From positions 310,001-374,000 of the forward strand of contig NZ_FNKG01000001.1 of assembly GCF_900101675.1 (NCBI RefSeq): 64,000 nt of DNA, read 5' to 3'. Positions 39,988 to 48,433 of the stretch are shown here, one piece after another (position 1 is the stretch's first letter; each line of letters begins with the position of its first letter). The notes beneath the pieces are model-generated. The model had not been told where the DNA came from. It made no database searches and saw only the letters and a list, made by a program, of their open reading frames with translations. The position numbers and the translations under genes are program-made. Source of the DNA: Curtobacterium sp. UNCCL20 (lineage in GTDB: Bacteria > Actinomycetota > Actinomycetes > Actinomycetales > Microbacteriaceae).

Positions 39988-40755
39988 TCAGGACTGCGCG
40001 GGCTGCCCGTTGCTCGCGGTCGTCCCACCGTCGACGGGCAGGATCGCCCCCGTGATGAACGACGCCGCATCGCTCGCCAGGAAGAGCACCGCCGCGGCGA
40101 CCTCCTCGGACCGGCCACCCCGGCCGAGCGCGACCCGCTCGGCGAACTTCGCCTGCAGCTCCTCGTCCTCCGCCTGCTCCTGCGTCAGGTCGGTCCAGAT
40201 CAACCCCGGAGCCACGGCGTTCACCCGGACGCCGAACTGCCCGTTGTCGAGCGCCGCGGCCTTCGTGAAGTTCGTCACGCCGCCCTTCGCCGCGTTGTAC
40301 GGGCTCATCCGCCAGTCCGCGTCCTCACCCGAGACGGAGGACGTGTTCACGATCGACCCCTTCGTCTCGCGGAGGAAGGGCAGCGCCGCCCGGGTGCCGT
40401 AGAACACCCCGGACAGGTCGGTCTCGATGACGCGGCGCCACTCGCCCGTGCTGATGTCGGTGATGTCCCCCGAGCTGAACGTGCCCGCGTTGTTCACGAG
40501 GACGTCGACCCGGTCGAACCGGTCCACCGCGGCGTCGACGACCGTCTGCCAGTCCTCGGGGCTCGCGACGTCGGCCCGCAGTACGACGGTGCGGTCGGTC
40601 GGCAGCGAGTCCCCCACCGCCCGGACCTTCTCGTCGACGCTGTCGGTCAGCACGACGGACGCCCCCTCGTCGATGAATGCTCGCGCGGTCGCCTCGCCGA
40701 TGCCGGAACCCGCTCCCGTGACGATCGCCACCTTGCCCTCGAACCGGTTGCCCAT
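39988..40755 (-). CDS. SDR-family oxidoreductase
   Basis: A 255-residue short-chain dehydrogenase. The nucleotide-binding motif is VAIVTGAGSGIGEATARAF, followed by LVNNAGTFS. The catalytic Ser is in IVNTSSVSG, and Tyr and Lys are in YNAAKGG. VRVNAVAPGLIWTDL and LPVDGGTT complete the fold. An Asp after the second strand (VVLTDSVDE) suggests NAD(H) preference. Substrate unknown. The promoter faces the repeat-filled gap at 40756-41315. Confidence 0.92.
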   Translation of the reverse strand: MGNRFEGKVAIVTGAGSGIGEATARAFIDEGASVVLTDSVDEKVRAVGDSLPTDRTVVLRADVASPEDWQTVVDAAVDRFDRVDVLVNNAGTFSSGDITDISTGEWRRVIETDLSGVFYGTRAALPFLRETKGSIVNTSSVSGEDADWRMSPYNAAKGGVTNFTKAAALDNGQFGVRVNAVAPGLIWTDLTQEQAEDEELQAKFAERVALGRGGRSEEVAAAVLFLASDAASFITGAILPVDGGTTASNGQPAQS

Positions 40756-41315
40756 GATGTCTCCTCTCGTCGCACGGTCCGTGCCCGCGGGAGACGCCAT
40801 CGGCCCGAGGGACACGGCCCGCCACGATGCCCGGGCCCGGCTGAGTACGGACGGAGGCGGAGCCGGACGTGTTGCCGGAGGCGGTGCCGCGTGACACCGC
40901 ACGGTGATGGGTCACGAGTCCATGGGCGTGCTTGCAAGTCCGCACGGTGCGAGGTTCGCCACGCGTGCAGCCGCGGCTCAGCGCGCACGGTGCGAGGTTC
41001 GCCACGCGTGCAGCCGCGGCTCAGCGCGCACGGTGCGAGGTTCGCCACGGGGTGCGAGGTTGCCCACTCCGTGCGACGCTGCAGCCTCGCACGGGACGAC
41101 GGACGCCGCACCCGCCCACGAGCAGCGCACGGTGCGCAACACGGCCCGGAGCCGCGACGGCCCACGGCAACCCGACCCTCGCGCGCACTCAGCAACCGAC
41201 CCACGCACGCACACAGCAACCGGCCCACGCACGCGCACCGCAAAACCTGCCCCCGCACGCACAGCAGCGGGCCCCCGCGCAACCGTCGCTGCACAGGGGC
41301 CCGAGAGCAGACGGC
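40756..41315. other. Repeat-filled intergenic region
   Basis: No supported gene. It contains a 43-bp tandem repeat (40941-41060) and then a low-complexity stretch (about 41180-41260) with repeated CACGCACGCAC-like units. Both flanking genes are on the minus strand: the SDR gene's promoter lies at the low-coordinate end and the GH65 gene stops at the other. Apparent open frames on either strand are translations of the repeats. Confidence 0.7.
40941..41060. repeat. 43-bp tandem repeat, 2.5 copies
   Basis: Units beginning CGCACGGTGCGAGGTTCGCC start at 40941, 40984 and 41027. The first two are identical over the full 43 bases; the third breaks off into GGGGTGCGAGGTTGCCCAC, a shortened echo of the same unit. 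Confidence 0.85.
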
Positions 41316-43826
41316 TCAGGCGGTCGTCTCGTCCGGCTCGAGATCGCGGTCGAGCGAGATCGTCGGGATCGACGCCGTGACGACCGACCCGTCGGCGCGG
41401 AGCGTGCCCTGGATGTCGCTCGTCGTCGGCGCGCGACCGGTCATCCGCGGCCCGTGGTGCGGCAGCGGCACGACGGTCGCCTCGCCGGCGGTGATGTCCC
41501 ACTGCTGGTTGTGCACCCACGCCGTGAAGCCCTCGCCGGTCTCGACCGTGAAGGTCATCGTCGCCTGCTCCAGGTCCACCCGGACCCGCGACCCGCGAAC
41601 CGTCAGGCGGTAGGTCAGGCGCTCCCAGTCCTTCGGGAGCCGCGGGTTGAACGTCATCCGGCCGCCGTGGTCCCGCATGCCGCCGAACCCGTTCACGAGC
41701 CCGCCCCAGATGCCGCCCGTCGAGGCGATGTGGACGCCGTCGGAGGTGTTGCCGTGCAGGTCGGCGAGGTCGACGTAGAGCGCGGTCTGGAAGTACTGCA
41801 GCGCGAGGTCGTGGTAGCCGACCTCGGCCGCCATGATCGACTGCACGACCGCCGACAGGGTGGAGTCGCCCGTGGTGAGGGCGTCGTAGTAGTCGAAGTC
41901 CCGGCGCTTCTCGGCGGCGGTGAACTCGTGCCCCTGCAGGAACAGCGCGAGCACGACGTCGGCCTGCTTGAGCACCTGGAACCGGTAGATGACGAGCGGG
42001 TGGTAGTGCAGCAGCAGCGGACGCTTGCTCTCCGGCGTGTTCTCGAGGTCCCAGAGTTCCTTGTCGAGGAACTGGGCGTCCTGCGGGTGGATGCCGCGGT
42101 GCGGGTCGAAGGGGATCTCCATCGACTCGGCGGCGTGCTCCCAGTCGGTGATCTCCTGCGCCTGCAGCCCGGTGCGCCGCACCATGCGGTCGTACTCCTC
42201 CGGGTCGTCGGCGGCGAGCTCGCGGCAGGCGTTGACGGCGAACCACAGGTTCGCCCGTGCCATCACGTTCGTGTACAGGTTGTCGTCCACGACGGTCGTG
42301 TACTCGTCGGGGCCGGTGACGCCGTCGATGTGGAACTTCTTGTCGCCGTTGGAGCGCCAGAAGCCGAGGTCCTCCCACAGTCGGGCGGTCTCGACCAGCA
42401 TGTCGATCGCGCCGCGCTTGAGGAACTCACGGTCGTCGGACGCCCGGACGTACTGCATCAACGCATGCGCGATGTCCGCGTCGATGTGGTACTGCGCGGT
42501 GCCGGCCGCGTAGTAGGCGCTGGACTCCTCACCGTTGATCGTCCGCCACGGGAACAGGGCGCCGTGCTGGTTGAGCTCCCGGGCACGGGACCGCGCGGAG
42601 TCGAGCATGTTGTAGCGGAACCGGAGGGCGTTCCGCGCGACGATCGGCGCCGTGTAGGACAGGAACGGCAGGACGTAGATCTCCATGTCCCAGAAGTAGT
42701 GCCCGCCGTACCCGGAGCCGGTGACGCCCTTCGCGGCGATGCCGTGGCCGTCGGTGCGTGCCGTCGCCTGCGCGAGCTGGAACAGGTTCCACCGGACGGC
42801 CTGCTGGAGCTCGGGCTGTCCCGCGATCTCGACGTCGGAGCGCGCCCAGTAGTCGTCCATCCACGCGCGCTGCTTCGCGAAGGTCTCGTCGACGGTCTCG
42901 GCGTGCGCGCGGTCGAGCGTGCGGTCGCAGCGGTCGGCGAGTTCACGCGCGGGCACGCCGCGGGACGTGTGGTAGACCACGTGCTTGGTCAGCCGGATGG
43001 GCTGTCCGGCACGGGCCTGCACCCGGTAGACGTGCTTGGCGAGGTCGTCCTCGATGGAGGACGACTCGTCCCAGCTGTTCTCGGTCTCGAGGTTGTGCTC
43101 GACACCGACGCAGATCGTCATGCCCGAGCTCGCTGCCTGGTAGCCGAGCAGTGAGCGCCCACCGGTGCTGCGCTTGAGTTTCGGTTCGAGCACCCGCTCG
43201 GTGAACGCCTCGGCCTTGCGGGGGTCGAACGCGTTCGCCGCCGCACGCATCCCCGCGTGGTACTCGTCCTGCACGTCCTGACGGTTCAGGATCTGGCTGG
43301 ACAGCAGGATCGAGGCATCCGCGTCGAGGACGGTGACCTCGTAGTCGATGACGGCGAGGTGCCGGTCCGTGAACGACACCAGCCGCCGCGCACGGATGAG
43401 GACGCGCTTGCCCGAAGGTGTCGACCACTCGGTCTCGCGGAAGAGGTAGCCGCCCTGGAAGTCGAGCCGCCGGGTGTGCCGGAGGATGTCGGCCTCGGCG
43501 AGGACGAGCGGCTCGTCGTCGACGTACAGGCGGATGACCTTGGCGTCGGGGGCGTTGATGATCGTCTGACCGGTCTTCGCGAAGCCGAACGCGTCCTCGG
43601 CGTGGCGGATCGGCCAGGTCTCGTGGAAGCCGTTGATGTACGTGCCGTAGTGCAGGCCGCCGCGTCCCTCGTCGAGGTTGCCACGCAGGCCGAGGTACCC
43701 GTTGCCGACGGCGAAGTTCGTCTCGGCGACGCCCTGTTCGTCGGGCGAGTACTCGGTCTCGACGAGCGCCCACTCGTCGATCGGGTAGCGGACGCGGTCG
43801 AGCGGGTCCGAGGTGATGGGGTTCAT
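41316..43826 (-). CDS. GH65 glycoside hydrolase/disaccharide phosphorylase
   Basis: An 836-residue GH65 enzyme of the maltose/trehalose/kojibiose phosphorylase group, cytosolic. ETNFAVGNGYLGLRGNLDEG and HYGTYINGFHETWPI form the N-terminal beta-sandwich start. The (alpha/alpha)6 catalytic barrel has GYGGHYFWDMEIYVLPFL and HIDGVTGPDEYTTVVDDN near residue 505 with the general acid Glu. HASTGGIWGGLVNGFGGMRD-type sequence follows. It cleaves an alpha-glucoside with phosphate to give beta-glucose 1-phosphate. Its partner beta-phosphoglucomutase gene lies just upstream. Which disaccharide is used cannot be told. Confidence 0.93.
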   Translation of the reverse strand: MNPITSDPLDRVRYPIDEWALVETEYSPDEQGVAETNFAVGNGYLGLRGNLDEGRGGLHYGTYINGFHETWPIRHAEDAFGFAKTGQTIINAPDAKVIRLYVDDEPLVLAEADILRHTRRLDFQGGYLFRETEWSTPSGKRVLIRARRLVSFTDRHLAVIDYEVTVLDADASILLSSQILNRQDVQDEYHAGMRAAANAFDPRKAEAFTERVLEPKLKRSTGGRSLLGYQAASSGMTICVGVEHNLETENSWDESSSIEDDLAKHVYRVQARAGQPIRLTKHVVYHTSRGVPARELADRCDRTLDRAHAETVDETFAKQRAWMDDYWARSDVEIAGQPELQQAVRWNLFQLAQATARTDGHGIAAKGVTGSGYGGHYFWDMEIYVLPFLSYTAPIVARNALRFRYNMLDSARSRARELNQHGALFPWRTINGEESSAYYAAGTAQYHIDADIAHALMQYVRASDDREFLKRGAIDMLVETARLWEDLGFWRSNGDKKFHIDGVTGPDEYTTVVDDNLYTNVMARANLWFAVNACRELAADDPEEYDRMVRRTGLQAQEITDWEHAAESMEIPFDPHRGIHPQDAQFLDKELWDLENTPESKRPLLLHYHPLVIYRFQVLKQADVVLALFLQGHEFTAAEKRRDFDYYDALTTGDSTLSAVVQSIMAAEVGYHDLALQYFQTALYVDLADLHGNTSDGVHIASTGGIWGGLVNGFGGMRDHGGRMTFNPRLPKDWERLTYRLTVRGSRVRVDLEQATMTFTVETGEGFTAWVHNQQWDITAGEATVVPLPHHGPRMTGRAPTTSDIQGTLRADGSVVTASIPTISLDRDLEPDETTA

Positions 43827-43872
43827 GCTGCTCCGTGGGAAGGGAGGGAGAGTGTGGGGGATGCGTCGTGTC

Positions 43873-43886
43873 GGCCTGGAGGCGCG
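43873..43886 (+). repeat. Dispersed 14-mer copy (intergenic)
   Basis: Exact GGCCTGGAGGCGCG in the short gap between the phosphoglucomutase and GH65 genes. Confidence 0.85.
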
Positions 43887-43906
43887 GATCGCCTCGGTCT
43901 GCCGGC

Positions 43907-44674
43907 CTACGCCCGGGTGGTGGCGGGCTCCGGCAGCTGGTCGACGAGTTCGTCGAGGTCACGCACCACGACGTCTGCGCCGTGCGCGCGGAGCGCGTCC
44001 GCACCGGCGCCGCGGTCGACGCCGATGACGAGGCCGAAGGCGCCGTTCCGGCCGGCCTCGACCCCGCTCGTCGCGTCCTCGACCACGACGCACTCGGCCG
44101 GTGTGAGGCCGAACCGCGACGCGGCGTCGAGGTAGGTGTCCGGAGCAGGCTTGCCGGCGAGACCGTCCTGGCGCGCGACGAGGCCGTCGACGATGACCGG
44201 GAAGCGCTCGAGGATGCCCGCGGTCCGGAGCACCTGGGTGGCGTTCGCGGAACTCGACACCACGGCCACGGACAGTCCCGCGTCGATCGCCGTGACGAGG
44301 AACCGGAGGGAGCCCGGGTACGGCTCGACGCCGTGCTCGGTCAGCTCGGCCGTGAACTCGGCGTTCTTCCGGTTGCCGAGACCGCACACGGTGTCGGCGT
44401 CGGGGGCGTCGTCCGGGGTGCCCTGCGGCAGGTCGATGCCACGGGACTCGAGCAGCGAGCGCACGCCGTCGTAGCGGGGCTTGCCGTCGATGTACGCGAA
44501 GTAGTCATGCTCCGTGTACGGGTCCGCGCCGTGCGACTGGAGGTACGGCGTGAAGAGCCGGCTCCACGCGCGCATGTGCACGTCAGCGGTGGGCGTGAGG
44601 ACACCATCGAGGTCGAACAGGAGCGCTCGCTGGTCTGCGAGTCGCGCGGGTGTGCGCCGGTCAGGCGTCGTCAT
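43907..44674 (-). CDS. Beta-phosphoglucomutase-like HAD protein
   Basis: A 255-residue HAD protein. Motif I is LLFDLDGVLTPTADVHMRAW with the second Asp as acid/base. A helical cap holds YFAYIDGKPRYDGVRSLLES. Motif II is VAVVSSSANAT, and AGKPAPDTYLDAA then VVVEDATSGVEAGRNGAFG close the site. It probably converts beta-glucose 1-phosphate from the adjacent GH65 enzyme to glucose 6-phosphate. AGGAAGG lies 7 bases before the ATG. It is first in the two-gene operon, separated from GH65 by 80 bases holding a 14-mer copy. Confidence 0.92.
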   Translation of the reverse strand: MTTPDRRTPARLADQRALLFDLDGVLTPTADVHMRAWSRLFTPYLQSHGADPYTEHDYFAYIDGKPRYDGVRSLLESRGIDLPQGTPDDAPDADTVCGLGNRKNAEFTAELTEHGVEPYPGSLRFLVTAIDAGLSVAVVSSSANATQVLRTAGILERFPVIVDGLVARQDGLAGKPAPDTYLDAASRFGLTPAECVVVEDATSGVEAGRNGAFGLVIGVDRGAGADALRAHGADVVVRDLDELVDQLPEPATTRA

Positions 44675-44760
44675 GTGCAGCCTTCCTGGGGACGGGTTCG
44701 GCGTTCCTTCCGGACGAGTCTAGGACCGCCCCACTGGCCGTGTTCCGACGCGCCGCCCGG

Positions 44761-44868
44761 GGTGTGGAAAGAGTTCACACGAGCGACGTCCGCGCGAGCT
44801 GGACGGACGCGGTCGGACACCTCACAGGGAGCGACACGCAGACTGACGTTTCGTATTTCACATGTGAA
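44761..44868. promoter_or_regulatory. Dyads between phosphorylase operon and exported protein pair
   Basis: GTGTGGAAAGAGTTCACAC (44761-44779) has 5-bp arms, and TTCACATGTGAA (44857-44868) is a perfect 12-bp palindrome 9 bases before the exported protein's ATG. Both are AT-rich for this genome. They could be operators for sugar control of the divergent operon or for the exported proteins; which is unknown. Confidence 0.4.
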
Positions 44869-44877
44869 TGGAGTGCC

Positions 44878-45477
44878 ATGTCATCCTCATCTGCTCGCCG
44901 ACGCGTCATCACCGCGTCCGTGTTCGCCGGCGCAACCGCGCTCGCGGTCGGCCTCGCCGCTCCCGCCGCAGCGGCGCCCGGGAGCCCGGCCCCGGCGATC
45001 ACGACCGTCTCGGACGCAGCGGTCGCCCCCGTCATCACCGTCCACCTGGGCCCGGACGAGCAGCTCGGCGGCTTCGGGACCCCTGGGGCCGTCGTCACGG
45101 TCACCGATCGGGACGGCGATGTCGTGACCACCCACGCCGCCGCCAGCGGGCTCTGGTTCGTGCCGCTCGAGGGTCTCCGACCCGCGTTCAGCATCGTGCA
45201 GTCCGTCGACGGCCAGACCTCGCAGCCGGTGACCTGGGGCGCGTCCGACGACACCGTCCTCGCTCCGGTGGACACCGTCCACAACGCCCCGGACGGGCGC
45301 CTCGGCGGACGCGGCACCACGGGCGCGACGGTGACCGTGACGGACGCAGCCGGCGCCGTCCGGACCACCACCGTCACCGGCCCGTTCTGGTTCGTCGACG
45401 TCGTCGGCATGCAGCCCGGTTTCACCATCACCCAGTCGCAGTGGGGCCAGACGTCCAGTCCGGTCTCGTTCCGCTGA
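44878..45477 (+). CDS. Exported protein with two Ig-like repeats
   Basis: A 199-residue secreted protein. The signal peptide is basic, then SVFAGATALAVGLAAPAAAA. Two ~72-residue repeats follow, each of the form APVxTVHxxPDxxLGGxGTxGAxVTVTD, then a GxWFV element and an SQWGQTSSPVSF-like end. It resembles the pair at 13874-15003 in layout but not closely in sequence. GGAG lies 4 bases before the ATG. The next gene encodes a related exported protein, so this is a second tandem pair. No anchor; function unknown. Confidence 0.77.
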   Translation: MSSSSARRRVITASVFAGATALAVGLAAPAAAAPGSPAPAITTVSDAAVAPVITVHLGPDEQLGGFGTPGAVVTVTDRDGDVVTTHAAASGLWFVPLEGLRPAFSIVQSVDGQTSQPVTWGASDDTVLAPVDTVHNAPDGRLGGRGTTGATVTVTDAAGAVRTTTVTGPFWFVDVVGMQPGFTITQSQWGQTSSPVSFR

Positions 45478-45513
45478 TCCGAACACCACCTTCCACGACA
45501 CCACGGAGATCCC

Positions 45514-46188
45514 ATGCCCCTCATCAGCACCATCGCCACCGCCACCCTCCTCGCAGCGGGAGCCGCGGTCCTACCGACCACCGTCGCGTCCGCGGAGCCG
45601 ACCGCGGACGTGCACCAGTCACAGTCGCAGTCGCAGTCGCAATCGCAGTCACAGTCGCAGGCACTGACGCTCTCGACGGGCACCCAGTACCGCTCCGGAG
45701 AGCACCCGGTGTTCAGCGGGACCGGGACGCCCGGCTCGGGCCTCGTCATCGTCATCCCCGGCAAGCCGGAGTTCCTGGACACGCGGGTCGCAGCCAACGG
45801 CACCTGGTCCGTGACCAGCCCGCAGGCGTACCAGCAGGGCGACTACCTCGAGAACGTCGTCTACCAGAGCAACGGCGAGCGGGTCTCGTTCAACCTCCTC
45901 CTGTCGCACGCCGACGACGAGGACTCGGTCGCTCCGGGCACGCTCACCCTGACCTCCTCGACCACCATCGCGAACGGGACCCGCCCGGTCTTCAGCGGTG
46001 AGGGGACGGCCGGCGAGCAGATCCTCGTCACCGTGCCCGGGAAGCCCGAACGACTCGTCACCTCGGTCCGTGGCGACGGCACGTGGTCGGTGACGAGCCC
46101 GTCGGTCTACCGCTCCGGCTCCTACGGTGGCAACACCGTCACGCAGGGTGACCGGCAGCGCGTCGAGTTCCGCATCTCGGTCCGCTGA
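45514..46188 (+). CDS. Exported Ig-like protein with a Gln-Ser repeat
   Basis: A 224-residue secreted protein. Signal peptide (TLLAAGAAVLPTTVASA), a Gln-Ser repeat of about eight units at residues ~35-50, then two ~70-residue repeats. Each repeat runs from PVFSGxGTxG through VPGKPExL to NGTWSVTSP or DGTWSVTSP and ends in a VxFxL/V strand. The QS linker is coded by near-perfect CAGTCG units (about 45617-45661), so its length may vary between strains in frame. A strong terminator follows. GGAG lies 5 bases before the ATG. Confidence 0.77.
   Translation: MPLISTIATATLLAAGAAVLPTTVASAEPTADVHQSQSQSQSQSQSQSQALTLSTGTQYRSGEHPVFSGTGTPGSGLVIVIPGKPEFLDTRVAANGTWSVTSPQAYQQGDYLENVVYQSNGERVSFNLLLSHADDEDSVAPGTLTLTSSTTIANGTRPVFSGEGTAGEQILVTVPGKPERLVTSVRGDGTWSVTSPSVYRSGSYGGNTVTQGDRQRVEFRISVR
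45617..45661 (+). repeat. Hexanucleotide tandem repeat (CAGTCG) encoding Gln-Ser
   Basis: About seven and a half CAGTCG/CAGTCA/CAATCG units inside the exported protein gene. The unit length is a multiple of three, so slippage changes linker length, not frame. Confidence 0.9.
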
Positions 46189-46195
46189 CGGGAAC

Positions 46196-46237
46196 GGGGC
46201 GTGCTGCTCGCCGGAGTCCCGACGAGCAGCACGCCCC
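46196..46237 (+). terminator. Terminator after the exported protein pair
   Basis: Perfect 15-bp arms, GGGGCGTGCTGCTCG and its complement, with a 12-base loop, 8 bases after the stop codon. Confidence 0.8.
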
Positions 46238-46306
46238 ACGGTCCCCGGCGTCTGTGAAGGCGCCGAGGAACCGTCGGTCACGCTGGCCGGGACGGAAGGC
46301 ACCACC

Positions 46307-47665
46307 ATGACCAGCGACACCGCAGCCGCGACGAGCCAGCGCGCCGAGGGCTCGAAGCTCAAGCAGGCGATCACCGGCCCGCTCCTGTACCTGTTCATCC
46401 TCGGCGACGTCCTCGGCGCCGGCATCTACGCCCTGATGGGCACGCTCTCGAAGGACGTCGGTGGGGCGCTCTGGGCACCGCTCGTGCTCGCGCTCCTGCT
46501 CGCCCTGCTGACCGCGGGGTCGTACGCGGAGCTCGTCACGAAGTACCCGAAGGCGGGCGGTGCCGCCGTCTTCGCCGAGCGCGCCTACCGCACCCCGATC
46601 GTCTCGTTCCTGGTCGGGTTCAGCATGCTCGCCGCCGGGGTCACCAGCGCCGCCGGGCTCTCGCTCGCCTTCGCCGGCGACTACCTCGGCACGTTCGTCG
46701 ACCTGCCGCCGGTGCCGACCGCGATCGTCTTCCTCGCCCTCATCGCGTGCCTCAACGCCCGCGGCATCTCGGACTCGCTGAAGAGCAACGTCGTGATGAC
46801 GATCATCGAGGTCTCGGGTCTCGTCATCGTCATCGTGGTCGTCGCCGTGATGCTCGGTGGCGGCGGCGGTGACGTCTCCCGCATCGGGTCGTTCCCGGCC
46901 GAGGCGAACCCGGCGCTCGCCACCCTCAGCGCCGCCATCGTCGCCTACTACTCGTTCGTCGGGTTCGAGACCTCGGCCAACATCGCGGAGGAGGTCCGCG
47001 AGCCGCGCCGGGTCTACCCGAAGGCACTGTTCGGTGCGCTCGCGACCGCGGGCGTCGTCTACGTGCTCGTCGCCCTCGCGAGCTCGATCGCACTCCCCGC
47101 GTCCGAGCTGTCGAAGTCGAGCGGGCCGCTGCTCGCCGTCGTCTCGGCGAGCGGCGTCCCGATCCCGGACTGGGTGTTCAGCCTGATCGCCCTCGTGGCG
47201 GTGGCGAACGGGGCCCTCCTCACGATGATCATGGCGAGCCGCGTCACCTACGGCATGGCCGAGCAGCGGCTCCTGCCGGCGGTCCTCAGCAGGGTGCTGC
47301 CCAACCGGAAGACCCCGTGGACCGCGATCGTGGCGACGACCGTCGTGGCGATGCTCCTCACCCTGGTCGGGGACGTCGGCACCCTCGCCGAGACGGTCGT
47401 GCTCCTGCTGCTCTTCGTGTTCATCAGCACGAACGTCGCCGTGCTCGTGCTGCGCCGGGACGAGGTCGAGCACGACCACTTCCGGGTGTGGACCTTCGTG
47501 CCGGTGCTCGGCGTCGCGTCCTGCATCCTGCTCCTCACCCAGCAGAGCGGGCAGGTGTGGCTCTACGCGGCGCTGCTCCTCGCCGTCGGTGTGGTGCTGT
47601 ACTTCATCGCACGCGTCACCGGTCGTCGTTCCGGACGCGACCACGAGGCGGGCGTGATCCGCTGA
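46307..47665 (+). CDS. APC-superfamily amino-acid permease
   Basis: A 452-residue transporter with ~12 membrane helices. Helix 1 has YLFILGDVLGAGIYALMG, helix 6 YYSFVGFETSANIAEEVREP, and the C-terminal half VFISTNVAVLVLRRDE, as in amino-acid/polyamine permeases. It is shorter than the CAT-like permease at 24984 and differs from it. The ATG at 46307 has GGAAGG 7 bases upstream. Its end is followed by a 14-mer copy. Substrate unknown. Confidence 0.87.
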   Translation: MTSDTAAATSQRAEGSKLKQAITGPLLYLFILGDVLGAGIYALMGTLSKDVGGALWAPLVLALLLALLTAGSYAELVTKYPKAGGAAVFAERAYRTPIVSFLVGFSMLAAGVTSAAGLSLAFAGDYLGTFVDLPPVPTAIVFLALIACLNARGISDSLKSNVVMTIIEVSGLVIVIVVVAVMLGGGGGDVSRIGSFPAEANPALATLSAAIVAYYSFVGFETSANIAEEVREPRRVYPKALFGALATAGVVYVLVALASSIALPASELSKSSGPLLAVVSASGVPIPDWVFSLIALVAVANGALLTMIMASRVTYGMAEQRLLPAVLSRVLPNRKTPWTAIVATTVVAMLLTLVGDVGTLAETVVLLLLFVFISTNVAVLVLRRDEVEHDHFRVWTFVPVLGVASCILLLTQQSGQVWLYAALLLAVGVVLYFIARVTGRRSGRDHEAGVIR

Positions 47666-47676
47666 CGAGCACACCA

Positions 47677-47690
47677 CGCGCCTCCAGGCC
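47677..47690 (-). repeat. Dispersed 14-mer copy (intergenic)
   Basis: Exact CGCGCCTCCAGGCC in the convergent gap between the permease and the membrane-anchored hydrolase. Confidence 0.85.
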
Positions 47691-47710
47691 CGTCCGGACC
47701 CACCACGCGA

Positions 47711-48433
47711 TCAGCCGAGCCCGCGCACCCACTCCTCGATCGCGTCGCTGATCTGCTGCCGTGCGTCAGCGCGGCTGATGGTCGCCGTCCGGTCTCCCGG
47801 CTGGTCCCCGTACGCGCCGAATTCGGCGTGGTTCGACCCCTCGATCTCCGTCATCGTCGCGGTCGACGGCAGGAGGTGCCTGGCCGCGTCGACCTTGGCC
47901 GGCGTGGAGAGCCCGTCACGCGAACCCGACACGCTCAACACCTGGATGTACGACCGGCTGATGTCGTTCGCGCAGTAGCTGCCGAGCAGGAGCAGACCGT
48001 CCGCGTCCTGCGCGAGCTGGCACGCGCGCACCCCGCCGAGCGAGTGGCCGCCGACGGCCCAGGTCCGGATCGACGGGGCGTGTGCCTCGAACGTCGACAG
48101 CGGACGCGTGTCGAAGAACGCGAGGTGCAGCGTCGGCTTCGTGATGACCACCGTCGTGCCGGACGCGACGACCTGCCGGAACGTCGCCATGTACGCGTAC
48201 GGGTCCACCTTCGCGCCGGGGATGAACACGATCCCCTTGCCGTTCGCGGTCCCAGTCGGCGTCATCACGACGGAGTCACCGGCATCGCGGACGGCCACCC
48301 GGTCGTCGCGCCAGACCTGCAGCGCTGCACTGCGGGTGCCCTGCATGACGATGTTCGCCCAGACGAGGAACACCACGGCGATCAGCACGATCACAGCGAC
48401 GATCCAGGTCGTCCAGCGGAGTGCTCGGTTCAT
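47711..48433 (-). CDS. Membrane-anchored alpha/beta hydrolase
   Basis: A 240-residue protein. An N-terminal membrane segment (WTTWIVAVIVLIAVVFLVWA) precedes an alpha/beta hydrolase-5-like domain: GIVFIPGAKVDPYAY, the nucleophile elbow GGHSLGG with its Ser, and the His in EGSNHAEFGAYGDQPGD, which is typical of that family. It is likely tethered outside the membrane. It overlaps the preceding fusion gene by ATGA (48430-48433), so the two are co-translated although their roles look unrelated. Confidence 0.85.
   Translation of the reverse strand: MNRALRWTTWIVAVIVLIAVVFLVWANIVMQGTRSAALQVWRDDRVAVRDAGDSVVMTPTGTANGKGIVFIPGAKVDPYAYMATFRQVVASGTTVVITKPTLHLAFFDTRPLSTFEAHAPSIRTWAVGGHSLGGVRACQLAQDADGLLLLGSYCANDISRSYIQVLSVSGSRDGLSTPAKVDAARHLLPSTATMTEIEGSNHAEFGAYGDQPGDRTATISRADARQQISDAIEEWVRGLG

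Noticed and set aside
40900..41310. Several open frames in the repeat region before GH65
   Set aside because: They encode Arg/Pro/Ala-rich repeats of the 43-bp unit, with no ribosome site or homologous motif.
45617..45661. Phase-variable on/off switch
   Set aside because: The repeat unit is six bases, so changes keep the reading frame.
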